The notes: a model not told the origin generated them from the sequence alone. A DNA stretch of 62,111 nucleotides from Bacteroidia bacterium (GCA_030430535.1 JAUIKY010000017.1:1-62111), one strand, 5' to 3'. Positions 45,597 through 55,627 are shown, numbered from the stretch's first letter. Made by a program: numbers and translations.

Positions 45597-46253
45597 ATGG
45601 CAAAGAAGAAGAATATTTCCGAAGATAAAATTATAAGCCTCTACATGGATTATATTTTAGAACATGGCGAAAACCCAAAATCTGTTTACGCTTTCGCTAA
45701 GCTCAATAATTTTGAAGAAGCTCAATTTTATGAGCACTTTACTTCATTAGAATCTGTTGAAAAAGGAATTTTCAAAGCGTTATTTAACAGCTCATTGCAA
45801 GTTCTGGAAAAGAATGAGGATTATCAAATTTTCGATGCTCGGAACAAGCTGCTCAGTTTCTACTACACGTTTTTTGAAAACTTAACGGCCAATAGAAGCT
45901 ACGTTGTGCATGCCCTCGGAAAAAACAAAAATGATCTGAAAAACCTAAAAATCTTATCAGGTTTAAGACACCTTTTCACCGAATATGTACATGGCTTGGG
46001 CATTCAAATGTTGGATTTGAAAGAAAAACGTTTAGAGCGCCTTCAAGAGAAAGCTCTTAAAGAATCTTCTTGGATTCAGCTTTTAATTACCATAAAATTT
46101 TGGATGGAAGACCAATCGCCCTCTTTTGAAAAAACGGATATTTTTATTGAAAAATCCGTAAATACCAGTTTTGATGTGTTAAACATTGCACCTATAAAAA
46201 GCGTTCTGGATTTAGGGAAATTTCTATTCAAAGAAAAAATCAATATGAACTAA
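45597..46253 (+). CDS. TetR-type transcriptional regulator of the photolyase regulon
   Basis: I start at MAKKKNISEDKIISLYMDYI (45597), since the longer frame runs through the operator. The 218-residue protein has an N-terminal helix-turn-helix (about 8-55: YILEHGENPKSVYAFAKLN, FYEHFTSLESVEKGIFKALF) and an all-helical C-terminal domain, as in TetR proteins. It lacks a B12-binding domain, so it is not a CarH/LitR-type light sensor. It is the first gene of the 45.6-54.1 kb operon and is probably autoregulated by the inverted repeat in front of it. Confidence 0.8.
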   Translation: MAKKKNISEDKIISLYMDYILEHGENPKSVYAFAKLNNFEEAQFYEHFTSLESVEKGIFKALFNSSLQVLEKNEDYQIFDARNKLLSFYYTFFENLTANRSYVVHALGKNKNDLKNLKILSGLRHLFTEYVHGLGIQMLDLKEKRLERLQEKALKESSWIQLLITIKFWMEDQSPSFEKTDIFIEKSVNTSFDVLNIAPIKSVLDLGKFLFKEKINMN

Positions 46254-46261
46254 AATAGCCC

Positions 46262-47572
46262 ATGAAAACAATAGATAGCATTCCTACTTCCAAAATTTCC
46301 AGAGCCACCAAATTAGTGTCTACCGGGGCCAAAGTGGGCGTTAATTACTTAAAATATTACGGTGATAAATTGGTGAGCAACCAAAAAGAAGCCAAAGACC
46401 GTTTGAACAAAAGCAATGCTTCCGATATTTACGATGGTTTAAAGCAACTAAAGGGCAGTGCCCTAAAAGTGGCCCAGATGTTAAGTATGGAAAAAAGCAT
46501 TTTGCCGCGTGCTTATGTGGAGAAATTTTCGTTGGCGCAGTTTTCTGTGCCTCCACTTTCCCCGCCTTTGGTTACAAAAACCTTCAAAAAATATTTTGGA
46601 AAAGCCCCCAATGAAATCTTCGATACTTTTAACGCGACTTCTGTAAATGCGGCTAGCATAGGCCAAGTGCATATAGCCGAAAAAGATGGGAAAAAACTTG
46701 CTGTGAAAATCCAATATCCAGGAGTTGCCGAAAGTATTGCTTCAGATTTGGCTATGGTTAAACCCGTTGCCATGAGCATGTTTAATATAAAAGGGAAAGA
46801 TTCCGATAAATACTTTAAGGAAGTTGAAAATAAATTGACCGAGGAGACCAACTACATTTTAGAACTCCAACAAAGTAAAGAAATTGCAGAGGCTTGTGCC
46901 CATATTTCAAATTTAAGATTCCCCAATTATTACGAGCAATTCTCTTCGGAGCGTATTATTACGATGGATTACATGGAAGGCGAGCATCTTTCAGAATTTG
47001 TGCAGCACAATAGCAACCAAGAAACAGCCAATAAATTAGGCCAGGCCCTTTGGGATTTTTACATGTTCCAAATTCACAAGCTTAAAAAAGTGCATGCCGA
47101 CCCGCACCCCGGAAACTTTCTCATTTCTGAAAAAGGCGAATTGATAGCGCTCGATTTTGGCTGTATGAAAACCATTCCAAACGATTTTTACGTGCCTTAT
47201 TTCGAGTTGGCAAAACGCGAAAACATCAACAACCAAGCTTTTTTTGAAAAGAAGCTGTTCGCTTTAGAAATATTAAGACCGGACGATTCGCCAGAAGAAT
47301 TGGAATTTTTCACCAACATGTTCCACGAAATGCTCAGTTTATTCACCCAACCGTTTCAACAGGAAAGTTTCGACTTTTCGGATGCTAAATTTTTCGGTAA
47401 AATAGCGGAATTGGGCGAACGTTACTCGAAAAACACCGACTTAAAAAAAATGAATGGTAACCGAGGATCCAAGCATTTTATATACATTAACAGAACATTT
47501 TTCGGATTGTATAATTTAATGTTCGACCTCAAAGCAGAAAACATAAAAATTGATAATTATTTAAGGTTATAA
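46262..47572 (+). CDS. ABC1/UbiB (AarF) family atypical kinase
   Basis: The 436-residue protein has the Ala-rich loop NAASIGQVHIAEKDGKKLAV (about 123-142), the VKIQYPGV block and the catalytic VHADPHPGNFLIS with the downstream metal motif ALDFGCMK. The usual KxGQ motif is replaced by ALKVAQMLSM. ABC1 proteins are ATPases or kinases linked to quinone or prenyl lipids. Here it follows the TetR gene by 8 bases and overlaps the flavin reductase start by one base, inside a light-response operon. Confidence 0.9.
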   Translation: MKTIDSIPTSKISRATKLVSTGAKVGVNYLKYYGDKLVSNQKEAKDRLNKSNASDIYDGLKQLKGSALKVAQMLSMEKSILPRAYVEKFSLAQFSVPPLSPPLVTKTFKKYFGKAPNEIFDTFNATSVNAASIGQVHIAEKDGKKLAVKIQYPGVAESIASDLAMVKPVAMSMFNIKGKDSDKYFKEVENKLTEETNYILELQQSKEIAEACAHISNLRFPNYYEQFSSERIITMDYMEGEHLSEFVQHNSNQETANKLGQALWDFYMFQIHKLKKVHADPHPGNFLISEKGELIALDFGCMKTIPNDFYVPYFELAKRENINNQAFFEKKLFALEILRPDDSPEELEFFTNMFHEMLSLFTQPFQQESFDFSDAKFFGKIAELGERYSKNTDLKKMNGNRGSKHFIYINRTFFGLYNLMFDLKAENIKIDNYLRL

Positions 47573-48207
47573 TGACATATTTTAATGCATCAGACATAGA
47601 TAATTTAGACCATATTTATAAAATTAATTTGGTTAATAGTTGTTCGGGCTTCAAGTCTGCCAACTTGTTGGGAACAAAATCGGCGGAAGGCATAGAAAAT
47701 GTGGCCGTGTTCAGTTCAGTGACCCACATGGGTTCGAGCCCTGCGCTTCTCGGCTTCTTTTTGCGGCCCACCACGGTTTTACGGAACACTTACGAAAACA
47801 TCAAAGAAACGGGTGTTTTCACTATTAATCACATATATCACGACATTACCCACGAGGCACACCACACCTCGGCGAAATATGATGCCTTCGTTTCAGAGTT
47901 TGAGGTTACCGATTTAAAATCGGAATATAAAAACCATTTTTATGCACCTTTCGTAAAGGAAACGCCCATTCAACTGGCCATGGAATTTGTTGAAGAATAC
48001 CATATAAAAGCGAACAATACCATTCTTGTTGTGGGAAGAATAAAGGAGCTTTACATAAAAGAAGGCTTAATTGAAGACGACGGGTTCATCAACCTAACTA
48101 ATGCCAAAGTAGCGGCCATTAATGGGTTGGACGGTTACGTTATCCCTGAGAAAAGAACACGATACGGCTATCAACGGCCGAAAGACATGGAAAAACAAAA
48201 GGTTTAA
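47572..48207 (+). CDS. Flavin reductase family (FMN-binding split barrel) protein
   Basis: The 211-residue protein has the split-barrel flavin features NLLGTKSAEGIENVAVFSSV, GFFLRPTTVLRNTYENIKET and GVFTINHIYHDITHEAHHTS. The start A overlaps the last base of the ABC1 stop. Its product, reduced flavin, could keep photolyase FAD reduced in the cell; this role is my inference. Related proteins can also be flavin-dependent oxygenases. Confidence 0.82.
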   Translation: MTYFNASDIDNLDHIYKINLVNSCSGFKSANLLGTKSAEGIENVAVFSSVTHMGSSPALLGFFLRPTTVLRNTYENIKETGVFTINHIYHDITHEAHHTSAKYDAFVSEFEVTDLKSEYKNHFYAPFVKETPIQLAMEFVEEYHIKANNTILVVGRIKELYIKEGLIEDDGFINLTNAKVAAINGLDGYVIPEKRTRYGYQRPKDMEKQKV

Positions 48208-48237
48208 AACCTGCATTTTTTGAAAAATTGAAGCGTT

Positions 48238-49668
48238 ATGACTATTCTTGTTACAGGAGCCACAGGCTACATTGGAAAACGGCTGATTCCCTTTTTATTA
48301 AATGAAGGGCACACCGTTGTTTGTGTTGTTCGAGATAGACTTAGAGCCGATAAAAGCTATGCCGACGACGACCAGGTTTATGTTATTGAAGCCGATTTTT
48401 TAAAGCCCGAAACGCTGGAAAATATTCCCAAGGACATTGATGTGGCTTACTACCTGATCCATTCCATGTCCAACTCTTCAAAAGATTTTAAATCGCTTGA
48501 AGAACGTTGTGCCCAAAATTTTAAGTCGTCCATTGAATCCACCAATGCCAAGCAAGTGATTTACTTGAGCGGCATCACCAATGAAAAAAAACTTTCAAAA
48601 CACTTACAATCCAGAAAAAATGTAGAAGAGATTTTAGCTTCAGAGCATTATGCACTTACCGTTTTTAAAGCGGGTATTATTGTAGGCTCGGGAAGTTCTT
48701 CATTTGAAATTATCAGGGATTTGGTTGAAAAACTACCCTTTATGATTGCTCCCAAATGGCTGAACACCAAAACACAACCCATTGCTGTAAGGGATGTTTT
48801 GGCATTTTTATCTAGAGCGGCCGGTAAAACCGAATTGTTCAATGCATCATACGATATTTTCGGTCCGGAAATTATTACCTATAAAGACATGTTGCTTCAG
48901 TTCGCAGAGGTCCGCGATTTAAAACGCTACATTTTAACCGTTCCTGTGATGACACCCAAATTATCATCTTATTGGTTGTATTTCGTAACCTCAACGTCTT
49001 ATAAATTGGCCACTTCGTTGGTGGATAGTATGGGGGTACAAATCATCGGAAAGCCCAGCGACATTAATGATTTACTAAATGTTCGTCCTATTTCTTATAA
49101 AAAAGCGGTAAAACTGGCTTTTGAAAAAATTGAGCAAAACAGTATTGTGTCCAGCTGGAAAGACTCTATGGTAAGCAGTGGTCGGCTTCGAAAAAATTTA
49201 CATAAATACATCAACGTGCCGCAATTTGGTTGCTTTCAAGATTATAAAGAACGTAAAATTACCAACGAAGAAACCACCTTAAACAAAATTTGGAGCATTG
49301 GCGGGAAAACCGGTTGGTATTATGGTAATTTTTTATGGCGGTTTCGTGGTTATATTGACAAAATTTTTGGAGGCATTGGTTTAAGGCGCGGCCGAACCAG
49401 CCCAACCGATTTGGATGCCGGAGATGCCTTAGATTTTTGGCGCGTTATTTTTGCCGATAAAAACAAAAAGAAACTTTTACTCTATGCCGAAATGCGCCTT
49501 CCAGGTGAGGCATGGCTGGAATTCAAAATTGAAGACAATCTCTTGAAGCAAACCGCCACCTTTAGACCGCGAGGACTCTGGGGCCGACTGTATTGGTATG
49601 GCGTGTTGCCGTTTCATGGATTAATATTTTCTGGAATGATCAACCAATTAGTAAAAGTTGAGTCATAA
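48238..49668 (+). CDS. SDR-type NAD(P)-binding protein with DUF2867 domain
   Basis: The 476-residue protein has an N-terminal Rossmann part ([20 protein letters not shown]) and then [20 protein letters not shown]. The C-terminal 150 residues have the DUF2867 features [20 protein letters not shown] and [22 protein letters not shown]2867 fused to an SDR is common in marine bacteria beside light-induced genes. Its reaction is unknown. It overlaps the DUF2256 gene at its end. Confidence 0.9.
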   Translation: MTILVTGATGYIGKRLIPFLLNEGHTVVCVVRDRLRADKSYADDDQVYVIEADFLKPETLENIPKDIDVAYYLIHSMSNSSKDFKSLEERCAQNFKSSIESTNAKQVIYLSGITNEKKLSKHLQSRKNVEEILASEHYALTVFKAGIIVGSGSSSFEIIRDLVEKLPFMIAPKWLNTKTQPIAVRDVLAFLSRAAGKTELFNASYDIFGPEIITYKDMLLQFAEVRDLKRYILTVPVMTPKLSSYWLYFVTSTSYKLATSLVDSMGVQIIGKPSDINDLLNVRPISYKKAVKLAFEKIEQNSIVSSWKDSMVSSGRLRKNLHKYINVPQFGCFQDYKERKITNEETTLNKIWSIGGKTGWYYGNFLWRFRGYIDKIFGGIGLRRGRTSPTDLDAGDALDFWRVIFADKNKKKLLLYAEMRLPGEAWLEFKIEDNLLKQTATFRPRGLWGRLYWYGVLPFHGLIFSGMINQLVKVES

Positions 49669-49801
49669 ATCACATTTACCACAAAAAACATGTCCGGTTT
49701 GTCAACGCCCTTTTACCTGGAGAAAGAAATGGGAAAACAACTGGAACGAAGTAAAATATTGCAGTAAACGATGCAGAACAAACAAAACAGCACCGCCTTA
49801 G
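49658..49801 (+). CDS. DUF2256 zinc-finger protein (47 aa, TTG start)
   Basis: The frame starts at TTG (49658), as there is a stop two codons upstream and no other start, and reads [20 protein letters not shown] followed by [20 protein letters not shown]. CxxC and CxxxC with the TWRKKW core match DUF2256, a small Zn-finger family usually found next to DASH cryptochromes and photolyases. It overlaps the SDR stop by 11 bases and the cryptochrome start by 31 bases, so it is translationally embedded in the operon. It binds Zn through the four Cys; function unknown. Confidence 0.85.
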   Translation: MSHKSHLPQKTCPVCQRPFTWRKKWENNWNEVKYCSKRCRTNKTAPP

Positions 49802-51081
49802 TTTGGTTTAGAAATAATTTACGGGTTCAGGATAACCAGAGCCTGAGTGAAGCTATTTCGCTGCATAAGCATGTTATTGCGGTTTACTGTTTTGATCCCG
49901 AACAATTCGAAATTTCGGACTTCGGTTTCAAAAAAACTGAAAAGTTTAGAGCCAAGTTCCTTATTGAAACAGTTCAAAATTTAAAAGACAATTTAAGACC
50001 ACTTAACGTTGAACTGTTTGTTTACACCACAGCACCGAAAACTGCCCTGAGCGAAATCGCAACCTCATTCAACATAAGCGCAATCTACCTGCAAAAAGAA
50101 TGGACTTTTGAAGAGGTTCAAGTGTCAAAAGAAGTTAGGGCAGCACTTCCTAAAGATGTTATGTTTAAAGCATGTTTTGACCAATTTTTGTATCATCCCG
50201 AGGACATCAACATGTCTTTTGATGATGTCCCGCAGGTTTTCACCAATTTCAGAAAGCATGTTGAAAAACAAGCTAAAATAAGGCCTTTCTCAAAAACCGA
50301 TTCTGCCACTGCATTAAATAACATAACCAATTCCACCACTATTCCCTCATTAAACGACCTGGGTTTCGAGGAATTTAAAACACATCCCAATTCGGCATTT
50401 CCATTTAACGGAGGCGAGTCTTCAGCTTTACAACGATTGCACCACTATTTTTTTGAGACCAAAAAACTAGGCTATTACAAGAAAACCCGAAACGGTTTAG
50501 TGGGCACCGATTACAGTTCTAAATTTTCACCATGGCTGGCTAACGGCAGTATTTCGGCAAGAACCATTTATTGGCAGGTTAAAGAGTTTGAAAGTCAACA
50601 TTTTAAAAACCAGTCAACCTACTGGCTCATTTTCGAATTAATTTGGAGAGATTACTTTAAATACATCTCGCTGAAACACGGCAATGCTATCTTTAAAATG
50701 GGTGGCATCCTTCAGAAAGATTATTCGTGGAAAACGGATGCCGATTTAGTTAAACGGTGGACTAACGGCGAAACCAGCTCTGATTTTGTTAATGCCAATA
50801 TGCTCGAAATAAAAAACACGGGCTGGATGAGCAATCGGGGACGGCAAAATGTGGCTTCATATTTTTCAAAAGATTTATTGTTGGATTGGCGCATTGGTGC
50901 GGCTTATTTTGAGTCGATGTTGATTGATTACGATGTGCACAGCAATTATGGCAACTGGATGTATGTTTCTGGGGTTGGTAACGACCCGAGAGACCGAAAA
51001 TTCAATACTGAACGGCAAGCCAAACACTACGACGCCAGCGGCAAATTTCAAAATCTCTGGTTACAAACAACACTATTTTAA
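49771..51081 (+). CDS. DASH family cryptochrome
   Basis: The 436-residue protein starts with [20 protein letters not shown] (photolyase N-domain). The FAD-binding part has [35 protein letters not shown] and [20 protein letters not shown]. The DASH hallmark near the end is [20 protein letters not shown]. Cry-DASH repairs CPDs in single-stranded DNA and may sense blue light. It follows the DUF2256 gene and ends directly against the next photolyase start. Confidence 0.92.
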   Translation: MQNKQNSTALVWFRNNLRVQDNQSLSEAISLHKHVIAVYCFDPEQFEISDFGFKKTEKFRAKFLIETVQNLKDNLRPLNVELFVYTTAPKTALSEIATSFNISAIYLQKEWTFEEVQVSKEVRAALPKDVMFKACFDQFLYHPEDINMSFDDVPQVFTNFRKHVEKQAKIRPFSKTDSATALNNITNSTTIPSLNDLGFEEFKTHPNSAFPFNGGESSALQRLHHYFFETKKLGYYKKTRNGLVGTDYSSKFSPWLANGSISARTIYWQVKEFESQHFKNQSTYWLIFELIWRDYFKYISLKHGNAIFKMGGILQKDYSWKTDADLVKRWTNGETSSDFVNANMLEIKNTGWMSNRGRQNVASYFSKDLLLDWRIGAAYFESMLIDYDVHSNYGNWMYVSGVGNDPRDRKFNTERQAKHYDASGKFQNLWLQTTLF

Positions 51082-52614
51082 ATGAAAACCTTACGACTCA
51101 TTTTAGGCGACCAGCTCAATATAAAACATTCTTGGTTTAGCAAAACCCATGACGATGTGTTGTACTGCCTTTTTGAAATGCGACAGGAAACCGACTATGT
51201 TACACACCATATTCAAAAAGTGATTGGTTTTTTTGCTGCCATGCGTCAGTTTTCAGAAGATTTAAAAAGTGCTGGGCACCAGTTACATTACTTAAAAATC
51301 AATGACAAAAAAAATCAACAAAAACTTGTTGATAATCTTTCCGAAGTCATCAAAAATGAAAAGATAGAAAAATTTGAATACATCCATCCTGATGAATACC
51401 GGTTAGACGAACAATTGAAAACATTCTGCAATCAATTAAGTATTGAATGTAAAGCCGTTTCAGCAGAACATTTTTATACACAACGAAATGACTTAGCGCA
51501 GTTTTTTGAGGGCAAAAAACAGTATCTCATGGAAAATTTCTACCGAGATATGCGAAGAAAACATGACATTTTAATGGTTGGCGACCAGCCCGAAGGCGGC
51601 AAATGGAATTATGATAAAAGTAATAGGAACAAGTGGACCGGTGATACTGAAATTCCGCAGTATAAATGGTTTAAAAACCATGTAGACGACGTTGTTCAAG
51701 ATATTGAAAAATCTGGCATCAAAACCATCGGCTACTTTAAAACCAAAACCTTCCCCTACCCGATTACCAGAAAACAAGCTTTGGAACAGTTAAAATATTT
51801 TTGTGAACAACTACTTGTCCATTTTGGTGATTTTCAAGATGCTATGCATACAGACGAGACGTATTTATTCCATTCGCGGTTGTCTTTTGCGATGAATTTA
51901 AAGCTCGTGTCGCCCAAAGATGTGGTGAACACAGTAATGAACTACTACCGAAAACATGGCGACGATATCCATATTTCTCAAGTGGAAGGCTTTGTTAGGC
52001 AAATTATTGGTTGGCGCGAATACATGCGCGGTATGTATTGGATGTTTATGCCCGAATATAAAACCAAAAATCAACTAGACAACAAAAACGCTCTACCTGA
52101 TTTTTTCTGGACCGGAAACACCAAAATGAATTGCCTAAAGCATGCTATTACCAACTCTTTGGAAAACGGCTATGCCCAACACATCCAACGGTTAATGGTT
52201 ACAGGCAATTACGCCCTTTTAACGCAAACCAACCCCGATGAGGTAGACCAATGGTATTTGGGCATTTACGTAGATGCTGTTGAATGGGTGCAAATTACCA
52301 ACACCAGAGGGATGAGCCAATTTGCCGATGGTGGAAAAATTGCCACTAAACCCTATGTTTCCTCAGGTTCATACATCAACAAAATGAGTAACTATTGCGA
52401 TAACTGCCATTATAACAAAAGCAAAAAAGTTGAAGAAGACGCCTGTCCGTTTAACAGTCTATATTGGAATTTTTTAGATGAAAAACGAGAATTTCTGGCC
52501 GATAACTACCGTATGAAAATGATGTACAGCATTCTGGATAAAATGGATAGCTCCCAACTTCAAAAAATAAAAGAAAGAGCGCATCATATTATAAATAATC
52601 AAGATGCATACTAA
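51082..52614 (+). CDS. FeS-type (6-4) photolyase (FeS-BCP, PhrB-like)
   Basis: The 510-residue protein opens MKTLRLILGDQLNIKHSWF, the N-terminal signature of the FeS bacterial cryptochrome/photolyase group. The four cluster cysteines are visible: C351 (MNCLKH), C439 and C442 (YCDNCHYN) and C455 (DACPF). These positions fall one residue away from the four cluster cysteines known in Agrobacterium PhrB. It should repair (6-4) photoproducts with light, using FAD and a lumazine antenna in the family. It overlaps the next gene by 11 bases. Confidence 0.93.
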   Translation: MKTLRLILGDQLNIKHSWFSKTHDDVLYCLFEMRQETDYVTHHIQKVIGFFAAMRQFSEDLKSAGHQLHYLKINDKKNQQKLVDNLSEVIKNEKIEKFEYIHPDEYRLDEQLKTFCNQLSIECKAVSAEHFYTQRNDLAQFFEGKKQYLMENFYRDMRRKHDILMVGDQPEGGKWNYDKSNRNKWTGDTEIPQYKWFKNHVDDVVQDIEKSGIKTIGYFKTKTFPYPITRKQALEQLKYFCEQLLVHFGDFQDAMHTDETYLFHSRLSFAMNLKLVSPKDVVNTVMNYYRKHGDDIHISQVEGFVRQIIGWREYMRGMYWMFMPEYKTKNQLDNKNALPDFFWTGNTKMNCLKHAITNSLENGYAQHIQRLMVTGNYALLTQTNPDEVDQWYLGIYVDAVEWVQITNTRGMSQFADGGKIATKPYVSSGSYINKMSNYCDNCHYNKSKKVEEDACPFNSLYWNFLDEKREFLADNYRMKMMYSILDKMDSSQLQKIKERAHHIINNQDAY

Positions 52615-54103
52615 GCCCGAAATACATTTAGTCTGGCTGAAGCGCGACCTTCGACTGCAAGATAATGAGGCCATTAGCAATGCCTTAAATTCTGGTGGTA
52701 GAGTATTGTTGTTCTATTGCTTTGAGCCTTTACTTTTAAAAGCCCCACATTACAGCCAGCGTCATTGGGATTTTATAAAGCAATCTTTAACAGATTTGAA
52801 CCATTCGTTAAAACCGTACAACTCAAAAGTGCTCGTGGTACAGTCTGATGTTATTGCAGCCGTAAATCAAATTTTATCCACCTATAAAGTGAGAAATATC
52901 TACTCGCATCAGGAAACTGGTCTTTTGGTTACTTTTAACCGCGATAAATCCTTTAAGCGCTTTTGTAAAAACAACTTCATCAATTGGCATGAGAATATTA
53001 ACAATGGGGTTCAACGTGGATTAAAAAACCGTAAAAAATGGTTGGAAATTACCGATATTTTTTATGACATGCCGCCTTTACCATTCGCCCCACAAAACGA
53101 CCAACTTTTAGACCTCAACGCTATAACTCAACTCGAAAGGAATTTTAATATTCCCGACTTATCGACCAACATGAGTTCCCCATTCCAAAAGGGCGGCCGT
53201 ACAACAGGCCTGTTGTATTTAAGCTCGTTTTTAGAGGAACGCCATAAAGATTATATGCTAAATATATCGAAACCCGATTTGAGCCGAAAATCATGCAGCA
53301 GGCTGTCGCCTTATATAGCATGGGGCAATTTATCCGTTAGGGAGATATTGCACCAAACGAAAGCATTTAGAAAAACGCTAAAAAACAAAAAGGCGCTCAA
53401 TCCTTTTATATCCAGATTAAGATGGCAATCCCATTTCATTCAAAAATTTGAAATGGAACATACCATGGAAAACGCCAGTGTCAACAAAGGTTATCACAAA
53501 TTAAAAAAAAGCATTTCATTGGAATATCAAGAGGCTTGGAAAGCAGGAAAAACAGGTTTCCCCTTGGTCGATGCCAGCATGCGTTGCTTAAATGAAACGG
53601 GGTATTTAAATTTTAGAATGCGAGCGCTGGTTGTGTCGTTCTTCACGCACAACCTGTGGCAGCCTTGGCAGGCAGCTACTACGCACTTATCTCAAATGTT
53701 TCTGGATTTTGAACCCGGCATTCACTTTCCGCAACTACAAATGCAGGCCGGAGAAACGGGCATCAACGCCCTGCGCATATACAACCCTATAAAAAATAGC
53801 TTGGAATACGACCCTGATGGTAGTTTTATAAAAAAATGGGTGCCAGAGCTTAAAGCACTCAATCGGCCTTTTATCCACCAACCTTATTTGATGACTAAAA
53901 TGGAACAGCAATTTTATAATTTTAAGCTTGGCGAAGATTACCCAAACCCTATTGTAAATATTGACGTTACTCGAAAAAGAGCATCAGATACCCTTTGGAA
54001 TCTTCGTAAGGACCACCTTGTAAAAAGTGAAAACGACAGAATTTTAAAGAAACACACCCTGGCCAACCGCAAAAGTTTCATCAACTACGGCAACAAAACT
54101 TAA
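52604..54103 (+). CDS. Divergent cryptochrome/photolyase family protein
   Basis: The 499-residue protein has the N-domain HLVWLKRDLRLQDNEAISNA and an FAD-binding C-half with GFPLVDASMRCLNETGYLNF. The usual RMRM..F..KHLLIDWR part is replaced by RMRALVVSFFTHNLWQPWQA, and GETGINALRIYNP stands where class I enzymes have GxDAAPYFRIFNP. The His/Asn substrate-site pattern is therefore altered. It is probably flavoprotein-type but of uncertain substrate. It closes the first operon of the cluster. Confidence 0.85.
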   Translation: MHTKPEIHLVWLKRDLRLQDNEAISNALNSGGRVLLFYCFEPLLLKAPHYSQRHWDFIKQSLTDLNHSLKPYNSKVLVVQSDVIAAVNQILSTYKVRNIYSHQETGLLVTFNRDKSFKRFCKNNFINWHENINNGVQRGLKNRKKWLEITDIFYDMPPLPFAPQNDQLLDLNAITQLERNFNIPDLSTNMSSPFQKGGRTTGLLYLSSFLEERHKDYMLNISKPDLSRKSCSRLSPYIAWGNLSVREILHQTKAFRKTLKNKKALNPFISRLRWQSHFIQKFEMEHTMENASVNKGYHKLKKSISLEYQEAWKAGKTGFPLVDASMRCLNETGYLNFRMRALVVSFFTHNLWQPWQAATTHLSQMFLDFEPGIHFPQLQMQAGETGINALRIYNPIKNSLEYDPDGSFIKKWVPELKALNRPFIHQPYLMTKMEQQFYNFKLGEDYPNPIVNIDVTRKRASDTLWNLRKDHLVKSENDRILKKHTLANRKSFINYGNKT

Positions 54104-54142
54104 GCCGCCAAAACATTTAAAAGCTTCCGAAAAAAATATTTT

Positions 54143-54184
54143 GTTTAACTTTTAAAAATAATAATTAAACATTTTGTATATTTG
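54143..54184 (+). promoter_or_regulatory. Second copy of the TetR operator with -7 box
   Basis: gtttaactttt (54143-54153) and aataattaaac (54160-54170) form an imperfect inverted repeat of 28 bases, matching the site at 45539. The outer six bases gtttaa and ttaaac agree, and the ATTTTGTAT that follows is identical. The -7 box tatatttg is at 54177-54184, six bases after the repeat, as in the first copy. The gene start is only 5 bases downstream. Confidence 0.8.
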
Positions 54185-54189
54185 ATACG

Positions 54190-54618
54190 ATGATTTTAGA
54201 TTCCACATATAATAATAAAGAGCACAAGCCCCTTCTGGAAGATATGGTAGGCAAGCCTTTTACGTTTTTGGAATCCTTTAAAATGAAGGGTGTGGGATCA
54301 AAGCGCATGATTATAGCCGAGGTTAGTCCGAATTTAGCATCTTATATGAATTTGGTTTCAGACGTTAATTATGCCAATATCGAGCTCCGTAAAAAAGGCA
54401 TCCTCATTTATATCAACAAAGGCTTAAAAACCTACACCTGGGCTATTCCCTATTATCATTTGGTGATGTACCGAACCAATGGCATAAGCATTCACGCCCA
54501 AAGTAGCTTTATTCATTTTAAAAACAACAAAACCTTCAAGGAGAACAAAAAGTTTTTTGAAAAAATGATGGATGAAAAAATTAAGCACGATGCGCAATAT
54601 AATTTCCGTAGCCCATGA
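54190..54618 (+). CDS. Conserved hypothetical protein of the photolyase cluster (142 aa)
   Basis: The protein begins MILDSTYNNKEHKPLLEDMV and is mixed alpha/beta with GKPFTFLESFKMKGVGSKRM, TWAIPYYHLVMYRTNGISIH and KFFEKMMDEKIKHDAQ near the end. There is no signal peptide. I do not recognise it as a named family. It leads the second operon directly behind the shared operator and overlaps the next start by ATGA, so it belongs to the regulon. The mRNA leader appears very short. Confidence 0.75.
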   Translation: MILDSTYNNKEHKPLLEDMVGKPFTFLESFKMKGVGSKRMIIAEVSPNLASYMNLVSDVNYANIELRKKGILIYINKGLKTYTWAIPYYHLVMYRTNGISIHAQSSFIHFKNNKTFKENKKFFEKMMDEKIKHDAQYNFRSP

Positions 54619-54887
54619 TCTTTACACCGAGAGAAGAAAATAGGATTATTGAAATGGCCTGGGAAGACCGCACCACTTTTGAAGCCATCACATTTCAGTT
54701 TGGCTTAAAAGAACAAGAGGTTATTGAGTTAATGCGAAAAAAAATGAAACGAAACAGTTTTAAAATGTGGCGCAAAAGAGTTCAGGGCCGAAAAACAAAA
54801 CATAAAAAACTAAGGGAATTTAAAGTTGGTAGTTTCAAGAGTTCAAAACAAAAACACATCTCCCAAAACAGATTATCAAAACGCTAA
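54615..54887 (+). CDS. TIGR03643 (DUF2805) family protein
   Basis: The 90-residue protein starts MIFTPREENRIIEMAWEDRT, then FEAITFQFGLKEQEVIELMR and FKMWRKRVQGRKTKHKKLR. It is a small helix-turn-helix-like basic protein. This family is regularly encoded beside DASH cryptochromes and photolyases. The function is unknown; the basic helical tail suggests nucleic acid binding. It starts inside the stop of the preceding gene. Confidence 0.9.
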   Translation: MIFTPREENRIIEMAWEDRTTFEAITFQFGLKEQEVIELMRKKMKRNSFKMWRKRVQGRKTKHKKLREFKVGSFKSSKQKHISQNRLSKR

Positions 54888-54931
54888 GGCTCTTGGTTTC
54901 ATTAAAAATTTCAAAATAAAAAAAGAAAAGC

Positions 54932-55627
54932 ATGAGTACGGAAACAATTAACGGCAAAATTAACGGACACCATTTAAACGGTTTATCTGTTGATGAGATA
55001 GGGGACGACCATTTATATACGGGTTTAAATACCCCGATGAAACTAGATGCCCATAAAATGAGCGACCAAGAGAAAAAAGAACGTTTAACGCTATTATTTG
55101 AAGAAGTTTTGGATGTTTTGGGGCTGGACCTTAATGACGACTCTTTGAAAGGAACACCGCAGCGCATTGCTAAAATGTACATCGATGAAATTTTTTCTGG
55201 ATTGAATCCGAACAATAAGCCAAAAGTGGCGCTGTTCAACAACACGTATCAATACCACCAAATGCTTGTTGAAAAAGACATTTCATTTTATTCAAACTGC
55301 GAACACCATTTTGTACCCATTATCGGGAAAGCACATGTAGCCTACATTTCATCTGGCCGGGTGATTGGGCTGTCAAAGTTAAACCGTATAGTACAATACT
55401 ATGCTAAAAGACCTCAAGTTCAAGAACGGTTAACCAATCAAATTGCAGAAGAACTCAAGCATATTTTAAATACTGAAGATGTGGCCGTTATTATTGAAGC
55501 CAAGCACTTGTGCGTATCATCACGAGGCATTAAAGACGACACCTCTTTAACCATTACCTCTTATTATGGAGGGCAATTCAACACGCCCGAAAAAATCACG
55601 GAATTTCAGAACTATATTAAAAGTTAA
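54932..55627 (+). CDS. folE: GTP cyclohydrolase I
   Basis: The 231-residue protein has the FolE catalytic core FYSNCEHHFVPIIGKAHVAY (Zn Cys and His), GLSKLNRIVQYYAKRPQVQE and the second Zn Cys in EAKHLCVSSRGIKDD. A 50-residue N-terminal extension precedes the core. It turns GTP into 7,8-dihydroneopterin triphosphate. A folate or pterin antenna for the photolyases is a likely reason for its place here. This is an extra copy type seen in light clusters, not necessarily the housekeeping folE. Confidence 0.94.
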   Translation: MSTETINGKINGHHLNGLSVDEIGDDHLYTGLNTPMKLDAHKMSDQEKKERLTLLFEEVLDVLGLDLNDDSLKGTPQRIAKMYIDEIFSGLNPNNKPKVALFNNTYQYHQMLVEKDISFYSNCEHHFVPIIGKAHVAYISSGRVIGLSKLNRIVQYYAKRPQVQERLTNQIAEELKHILNTEDVAVIIEAKHLCVSSRGIKDDTSLTITSYYGGQFNTPEKITEFQNYIKS

